This document shows positions 31,526-38,426 of a stretch of DNA of 38,426 nt, piece by piece. A program made the translations under genes and the position numbers. Source of the DNA: Pelargonium nanum (Eukaryota > Streptophyta > Magnoliopsida > Geraniales > Geraniaceae); contig JAYMTF010000362.1 in the NCBI GenBank assembly GCA_036897485.1, positions 1 through 38,426 of the forward strand. The letters run 5' to 3'. How positions within the stretch are numbered: position 1 is the stretch's first letter; each line of letters opens with the position of its first letter. The notes below the pieces were generated by a model. That model was not told the DNA's origin and ran no database searches. It saw only the letters and a program-made list of their open reading frames with translations.

Positions 31526-33687
31526 ATGAGATGCAATGCGTGCTGGCGAGAATTGGACGGGCGAGCCATTGCCACAACCTGTGGCCACCTCTTGTGTATG
31601 TGGATATCTACTATATTTCTATCTTTTAAGATTTATGATTTGAAGTAGTTTTTTTAATATATTTCTTTATGATAGAAAACAAGGCAACAAGTTCTATATA
31701 TAAACTTGCTTATAACATGATAAATAGGCACAGAAGATGCTAGCAAGATCCTCAGTAATGATGGAGCATGTCCCATTTGTGATCAAGTTCTCTCTAAGAG
31801 GTAAGAATTATTTGTGGCAATACTTGGAATCTTTGGACTGTTTGTTGGGGTTTGCACGGAGAATTGGTTAGTTAAAGAGGGCAGGTGCCAGGCTTATGTG
31901 CAACAAAAGGAAATAGACAATGTAGTTCTAGTTTTGAATCTTACCGAATAGTTTATGGATGAACAAGCATAGGTCACCCTTCAGAATGTGTGATCTCTTT
32001 TTGTTTGTGGACGGATTAAGGACTCTCTTTAGGGAACCGCAAGGATGTTTTACTGTGTTAATATGCAAGGATGTTTTGTTGTAATAATACACCCGGGAGG
32101 CACAGGCTGTGTCTTGGACTACTTATTCTTGCTTCTTACTCATGCATCATATCATTACAATATCAAGTCCTCTTAACTGTTTATTTATTTATTTATTTAT
32201 TTTTTTGGTTTTCTCTTGTCAGTCATGTCAAACCCGTGGATATCAATGCAAGTGATGAATGGTTAAATGTAAGTAGACAATCCTCTAAGAATACCACATA
32301 CTGCTTATTACAATACTGTCCCATATTTTCTTGAGATTGCTCTTGCTGTTAGCTTCAATTTGTACTAACATTTTATTTACATTTCTACTTTAGATGGCTA
32401 TAGTTGGAATTTCTCCACAGATGGGTATCCTTAAAGTTTTATATCCCCGTCCTTCTATGTTACCACAGAGGAATATTCTAGAAGTTTTATATCGTAACCT
32501 TTTGCCCAGTGCTACATATTCGGTAAATTGTGTTACTTATCTGTTTCACTTGGAAGGATTGACATAAAAATGGCTGAAGAAACTCTGATTATTTCTATAA
32601 GAGCTCAGGAAAAAGAATACTGGGCCATGTGTTTCCTTAAACATACTTAGCAATGAAGAGTTCCTACAGAAGTGTGATGTTCTATATTGGACAAAAGGAA
32701 CTAGAGATGCAATGCAAGACGAACAGAGTAGTAGCTCAGTTCCGGCAGAAATGTGAGTTGATGCATGAAAAGTACACAGAAAAAATGGAACAGGTGCATA
32801 CTGCATATCAGAAAATGGCTAAGAAGTGTCAGATGTTAGAACAAGAGAACGAGAGCTTGTCCAAGGATAAGCAAGAGCTCCAAGAGAAGTTTTCTGAGAA
32901 ATCCAGGTCAATGATCTTTATATTGAAATATGTACTGTTTCCTCAAACTCACCACCTTGATTTGGAGCCCTGATAAAAAAAACATTATTCCACCAACAGG
33001 CAGAAGAGAAAACTAGAAGAAATGTATGACCAATTGAAGAATGAGTATGAATCAGTGAAGCGGTCGGCCATCCAACCTGCAAACAACTTCTTTTCAAGAG
33101 GCGAGCCAGATTTATTCTCCAACCACACTAACCTGATGGATAATAGAGACCCTGTTAGAAAAGGTAAGCCTATTCTTTTGCAGTCTGTGTCTTCTGTGTG
33201 CTAGATAGTTCTTCTACAGCCTTAGAAATCATAAAAGATTTTAAGTACTATCCTTATATCAAGCCTAACTTAGTAACCTGTTATTGGTTAAGTTATTTCC
33301 AAAAATAGTTGACTTATTTGTTGCAGATCGGTCGGCTTTCCCTCCCGGAACTCCAGGGCCTAGAGAGGATATATGGCCAGCAAGACAGAACAGTTCCAAC
33401 TCTGGTCCCTTTGACATTGGTAACTCACCAGCAAAACAAGCAACCATTCCAGCCGATTCTGAGAACCGAAGGGCTGGTGCTCACCATGCTTATGGAACTG
33501 GACCTAGCAACTCCTCAATGACTTTAAGGAACTTAATACTCTCTCCTATCAAGCGGCCTCAGCTCTCTCGTGGTCGGCATAACATGTTCACGTAAGTCTC
33601 AGAACCTTCTACTACTATTTAAAAGATAGTCATTTCAACCGAGCTCACATCTAAACTGCCAAGCAACCTTTGGTTTGCAGGTTGTAG
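31526..33687 (+). CDS. HEI10: HEI10 (CCNB1IP1 homologue) meiotic RING/coiled-coil E3 ligase
   Basis: Eight coding exons, 31526..31595, 31728..31800, 32223..32268, 32394..32424, 32651..32906, 33000..33163, 33327..33591 and 33681..33687, join in frame to 303 aa (Arabidopsis 304). The RING finger is at 3-41: C3, C6, C19, H21, C24, C38 and C41 (MRCNACWRELDGRA, CPICDQVLSKS). A coiled coil runs from about 85 to 185 (FYIGQKELEMQCKTNRVV, KMEQVHTAYQKMAKKCQM, MYDQLKNEYESVKR). The tail has NSSNSGPFDI and LRNLILSPIKRPQLSR. HEI10 is a ZMM pro-crossover factor; foci coarsen along the synaptonemal complex and mark class I crossovers, with dosage setting crossover number. The upstream frame in ATGCAATGC is rejected because only ATG 31526 opens RING Cys3. 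The exon of 31 nt and the last coding exon of 7 nt (one Leu plus TAG) are odd but follow family structure. Confidence 0.96.
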
Positions 33688-35005
33688 GCCAGAAGTTCAG
33701 ATAGGTGACTTGTTCCAGATTTAATCATGCTCTGGATGGTATCAAACCAAACCTTAGGAACTTATTTCTCCAAGCATTCATAGTTTTGATATATTCCTTG
33801 CTTTCGTAGATGCTGGAATCGAACAAGTACCAAAATAGATGAATTGTTGTCACTGGAGCTGATTATCTCTGTTATATTAGTACTGAAAGAATGTATATGA
33901 GGCAAATTTTTAGCCTCTGAAGTCTTTAAGGTCAATATTGCTTGTCCTTTAAATGCTTTAGTTTTGAATACCAGATCGATAAGGTTTTGCTTTTATGAAT
34001 TTTGTGAACTCTTAGACTTGGTTTCTTCCTCTTTCTAATTAAAGTTTTAGGCGTCCTTGTGAAGTTGTGATGTTATTGAAATGCTCAGAAGCCTATCATG
34101 AAATGCAATACGTGCTATGAATTCATGCAATCGGTCTTAGATGCCGTTCTGACCTGACATGCTACTTCCGACCCGAACCCAATTGATTCTGGTGGGTCGG
34201 GTCAGACTAAATTTGAACAGTCCTAGATGTGAAAGAATTCCCAAAATGACTAAAAGATGGAAAAGAGATCATTTACCCACTAGGTAGATGTCATATGTTG
34301 ATGTCATGCATATATCACAATAATGTCATGCGTGCATTGATGAGGTGGAGTTGATTTCACTATGTTGGGTCCTAGGGCGGAGCTCTAAGGTGGAGTTTGG
34401 GGGTTACCAACTATAGAGCTCCAATTGTCTTGGAGCTCCAATGCGTGCTTACCAATCGAGCATAACATTGAGTGTTTTCAAACCTTCTGGAGAATGTACA
34501 GGTTCGTGTGTGTGTGACGTCATTGTGTCATGTTATCATTTATCTCATCGGTCAATTTCGGGTGAGTCAGAGTGTCTTAGGCAGTCCTAAACTATTCCAA
34601 GTGACTTTGAGTGTCCCAAATTGTCATGGAGAGAATCCAGAGAAGGAAAGAAAGGGTCAAATGTGGGGCAATGAAGCTAATACTAAGCCATAATTGCTAC
34701 TCACAACAAAATTTTCGTATTCAGAGTACCGTACCGCGTTCCCTACACTTCCCATATATTAGTACAGAAGCTCCTATTAAAGAGTACAGGTTTGTTCATT
34801 CTCATATTTACAATCTGCTCAATGTTGTGGTCTTATTATTCTATGAATATGACGAGAAAACCCTGGAAAGCTTTCACAACCGATGCCCAGGAAGAATTTT
34901 CTGGTGGTATTCCAGTGTAAGAGTGAAAAACATGAGAACTGTGTGCTTCGCGCTCTCTTCAAAGAACCATGCAGTGTCAATGGGTCGATCAGGCTTTGGC
35001 AAAGC
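33688..35005. other. Convergent region between HEI10 and NADK3
   Basis: HEI10 (+) and NADK3 (-) end facing each other. The region should contain both 3' UTRs. ORFs at 34472-35009 on + include antisense of the NADK3 end and lack family similarity. A GGTCGGGTC-containing stretch at 34150-34210 is repeat-like. Confidence 0.55.
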
Positions 35006-37834
35006 CTAGAGGCTGCTCAGGTTGAAATGAGAGCCCAAGAAAACTTTCAACACCGGAGCCTTGGATGATATTTCAACAATATCCCCATGTTGGATAGAAT
35101 AATAAACATGACAACCATCAATGTATATCTTCCCCGCTTCTGAGAACCATCTAATGTTCATGAACTGATCAGATTTGACATATCCGTGCATTAAGCTTGA
35201 CGTTGCTCCAGGTGAGATAGGCTCTCTTACCATATACTGGAGATCTTGGGACAAAATTGGCATTTGAAATCCACCTGCTGAGAGCATCGCAGCTGTTGAT
35301 CCTGCGGCTGTTGAAACTCTTAGACCACTTGAGCGACAGTTCACTAGATGTGAACATGGCTTGCCGTCAGAGTCTGTAATTCTGCCAACACATTTTTCAT
35401 TTTTGGAATCTGGTTAGAGGTAGAGAATATTTAAGCGTGGAATATAGAAAATAATACACATTGAGCAGTGTGCTAAACTTCTACGGGGCAACCTCACCTG
35501 AAAGAGAACTGAGATAGAGCCGCCGGACATGGATGTGCAATTAAGATGTCATTGAGTGCGTATGTTAGCTGTGATTGCGAGTTTATACATACTGAAATTC
35601 TTGACAGTTCGGAAGGGGCTGTTTTACCCTCCAAGATGCTGTCTAGTACCTGAGAGAAATACCCTTCAACAATCTAAGAAGTAAATTATGCTTTCCTTGA
35701 AATATTGAGCATAGACTTTAGATGCCTCCAAATATTGAGAAGCGTGGATTAGTATCACTATGGTACTGAGAAACAAATCTATACAAACTTTCTTTTATAT
35801 GACGATGATCTAAATGAGTTTTAGTGACACACACGATGCTGTAGGGTTTTAGTGATATACTCCTTCCATGGGTTTTAACTACCGATAGGTAAATAGTACA
35901 ATCATTTTGGGGCAAGCATTTTAAAGAAACAAGACAAGCATTTTGGGACCGAGGGAGTAATCAACTTGACTTTCTTAATTCTCTTTTTTAGCCTACTGTT
36001 CTTCATAGGTTGTGAGACTGAAACCAAAATTATCTATTTGATTCCCTTGGCACCATACATAAAGACGGTGGCGAGCATAAAAGTTCAGCCAATCCCCCCT
36101 CAAATCAAGGGTATGTATTCTTAATCACATTGACAGTGATATGTACGGGGAAATAAAAATGACATAACAAACTAGTTCAAAGGTTTAACAATTGGTTTCA
36201 GCGACCCTTTTACACAAAAAGAATGAAACAATCTTACTTGTTCGAAGGTATTGACAGTTGCTGCACAAAGATAGCCAGCACTTCTAGTAGCATCAAAGTC
36301 TTTGCTATGATCCTCCACCTAGGCCATAGAAAGTCACATAAGTAAACTTTCACACCCAATAGATTTATCTATGGAAATTAACCAGTTGATGTAAAAAGGT
36401 CAATGCAGGAGCTTAGCTATATATGAACTAACCTCTTGAATTCGTGTAGGATCAGAATTCACTCCAAGAACAGGAATAGAGTCATCAATGAAATGACTAG
36501 CCTGCAAAAGAGTGCCGTCACCACCAACCGTGACAACTAGGTCCACATTGCGAATTGGCTGTGATAGATCTTTACGACACAGGGGTTCCCAATCAACTGA
36601 TTTCTTTCGCAAAATATCCATACAATAGTTTATAGCATCCTTGTGCACCTTGCGCCTGTCGTCTAAATAACTTAAAATCTGCATATTCAAGAGCAATAAA
36701 AATTACAATGATGAAAAAGGTATCAGATGACAAGTTAGGGAAGATAAAACATACACAAATCAGGAAGCAATTACGCTCATAAGAAGTGGCAGGAAGGAAT
36801 CAAATTTTAAAGTAATATTAGCCAAGTTGATATTTTGTTTTAAGCTAGGAAGGGCAGAGAAATCTATCCACATATTTTCGCCACCAATTAGACATGAATA
36901 GTTAGTATATAAAAAGGATGAAATGAATATAGTCCCACGCCTTTAAGTCCAGATAACTACGTTTTAATCTCCTGGTCGAAACCACACAGCTCTCTGAGAA
37001 AGAAATTACTTCTCTTTCAATGTGATAGCTTCTTATCTTGGAGCTAATTACTCAAACTTAAAACAAATGTTTCTTCAAGCAGTTCTTCTGTTTAATGAAA
37101 TACCAAGATTATGTAAACTTCCTCTTCATCTAATAAAAAAATGACCATAACTACTTGTATATCTTTGGTGGAAAATCCCTATAAATGTAAAGATCATTGA
37201 TATCTGTGGATCAGTTTTGTTTTCCTTCACTTTCTCAGCAATCAAACAGACCATAGATTTTTAATGTTCAGTACTATGGTTATTGACAGTTTGACACTGA
37301 TTTGTTATCTCAATCCCCATAATACAAATATTATTGAAGTTCTTTTTGTTCAAAATATTTGGTATCCACCATTGACATTTCATCAAACAAGTGGTAGGCA
37401 TGAATGCTTAGGCCAATACAGCAACCATTGTCAAATGTATCAAATGCTAAAAATTTCCCCTAAATCTATTCTAACAATGATTTGGGATTCTCTAAAACTT
37501 TCTTACCATCCAAACAACCCATAAATTTTTAGCATCTAGAACCAGTACCACCAGCGCCACAGCAAATGCTGAGCCAGCCACCTCAACGATTCACTTTCAA
37601 AGGTACCATGAATCAAAGAACAACAGCAAGCGATTGCAATCCAGAAAAAGAAGATCACATCAAAAAATTCATGCCGTAAAAGAGAGTCGAAGATGAATCC
37701 GGAAACGGTTCGTGATGTGTGCAGAGAGAGAGAGAGAGAGAGCGTACCTTAGGATTGTTGATGGGAAGGGTTGATTGGGAAACAGGGTGAGCATCGAATG
37801 GTTTCAGGAGCAACAACAGTCTCCTCCTCGCCAT
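35006..37834 (-). CDS. NADK3: NADH kinase, NADK3-type (cytosolic/peroxisomal)
   Basis: Five exons, complement(join(35006..35381, 35498..35649, 36238..36318, 36433..36678, 37748..37834)), give 313 aa (Arabidopsis NADK3 about 317). Exon 1 encodes MARRRLLLLLKPFDAHP. The catalytic GGDGT is at about 81-85 (VTVGGDGTLLQASHF), followed by IPVLGVNSDPT. The NAD-binding ND motif is at about 171-172 (ALNDILIAHPCPAA), and the glycine-rich GLRVSTAAGSTAAM segment follows, then VREPISPGATSSLMHG and IYIDGCHV. The enzyme phosphorylates NADH (preferred over NAD) with ATP to make NADPH; plant NADK3 is short and lacks the long N-terminal regulatory region of NADK1/2. The protein ends SHFNLSSL, so no classical SKL signal is at the end; Arabidopsis NADK3 is reported in peroxisomes with a C-terminal SRY signal, which is not visible here. 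Intron 1 is 1069 bp and begins GTACGC followed by a (CT)10 tract. Confidence 0.93.
37723..37742. repeat. (AG)10 microsatellite next to the NADK3 splice donor
   Basis: Ten AG units on + (CT on the coding strand) start six bases inside intron 1 of NADK3. Length changes here could affect splicing at that donor. Confidence 0.9.
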
Positions 37835-38426
37835 CTTCGGTGTCTCTACGAGCTCTCTCCGCTACGAAATTAGAAAATGGAAGAGCTCTATTGTGGAAAT
37901 GATACTATGTTTCAGTGCCACACCAACAATGGCACTGCAACGATGACATTTGGCGTCGAGGACATCAATTTTCGTTCAATTTGTCTTCCGTCCATGTACA
38001 GGTCGGGTCAAGCGGTTTAAGCCGTTTTGGGTTTGAGTCTCTCTGCTGGCAGTATGGATGAGTTATGTGCCTTCTATTGATAAAGCTTAAATCGAATCCG
38101 ATCCAACCGGCTTTCGAGTTGCGGTTCAAATTAGATTCCGTTTCTTTTGTACAAAAATGTGGGTTTGTTCGGTCAGATATATTTTTTTTCAAATTTAAGT
38201 GTAGACTATTGACTCTTTTGACCTTAAACTATCAACTTTCATTACTGAATAAAATTAGTGATTACATAGTAGAATAAGGAAACACGAATATTCAAAAATA
38301 CCCAAACTAACCACCTAACAAGGAAATAATCTAAGTAAAACATGGAAACATCCATGATCTCCACCAAAGAATTTTTTTTTTTTGATACAGAAAGGTGCCG
38401 AAATCCTATCTTGCAACGGCCTAAGG
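37835..38426. other. Region upstream of NADK3, window end
   Basis: NADK3 5' UTR and promoter sequence, then AT-rich DNA. A stretch at 37998-38110 (GGTCGGGTCAAGCGGTT, then AATCCGATCCAACCGG) has an inverted, repeat-like character. No gene is seen up to the window edge. Confidence 0.5.

Noticed and set aside
31532..31560. Alternative HEI10 start at the second ATG (ATGCAATGCG)
   Set aside because: That frame loses the RING Cys residues; ATG 31526 restores MRCNACW.
34611..35009. 132-codon ORF on + at the NADK3 3' end
   Set aside because: It overlaps the antisense of NADK3's end and 3' UTR, has no start context and shows no known motifs.

Overview
This is a 38.4-kb piece of a eudicot plant nuclear genome. 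The evidence is AT-rich intergenic DNA, GT-AG introns, plastid transit peptides on nuclear genes, an intron-containing plant-type elongator tRNA-Met, and plant-only families (TBL, LHCB, NF-YB of LEC1 type, BBX, VTE6). I cannot name the species. Gene content fits a rosid-like eudicot, but that is inference.

Layout, left to right: (1) 1-5198, two tandem trichome-birefringence-like (TBL/PMR5) genes on +; the first is cut by the window edge and the second is complete, with two Tourist-like MITE units in its last intron. (2) 6111-9456, chloroplast ribosomal protein L13 on -. (3) 10879-11685, an intronless LHCB1 chlorophyll a/b-binding protein gene on +, head-to-head with RPL13. (4) 12829-12930, a doubtful short ORF/exon on -. 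(5) 14353-17317, a LEC1-type NF-YB gene on + with a tiny first coding exon; its 2.1-kb intron holds a 770-bp Mutator-like element carrying a broken NHL/LEA2-type gene piece. (6) 18443-21934, a VTE6-like phytyl-phosphate kinase on +. (7) 22241-22324, tRNA-Met(CAT) on -. (8) 23027-24250, an intronless WD40 protein (RID3/Ipi3-like) on +. (9) 24774-27295, a double B-box factor of the BBX22/LZF1 type on -. (10) 28413-28595, a tRNA-derived SINE on -. (11) 31526-33687, HEI10, a meiotic RING/coiled-coil protein, on +. (12) 35006-37834, an NADK3-type NADH kinase on -.

The proteins are mostly unrelated in pathway, but several serve plastids or light responses: RPL13 (plastid translation), LHCB1 (light harvesting), VTE6 (phytol salvage to tocopherol and phylloquinone) and BBX22 (photomorphogenesis). 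From memory, NADK3, BBX22, VTE6 and RPL13 have Arabidopsis counterparts close together in the At1g78590-At1g78630 interval. The window therefore looks like that ancestral block in the same relative order, with extra genes between.

The most striking structure is the MULE-like element in LEC1 intron 1. It has 66-bp terminal inverted repeats with three mismatches, perfect 10-bp target duplications, and a captured, frameshifted gene fragment (a Pack-MULE architecture). No CRISPR, phage, operon or other bacterial features were seen.
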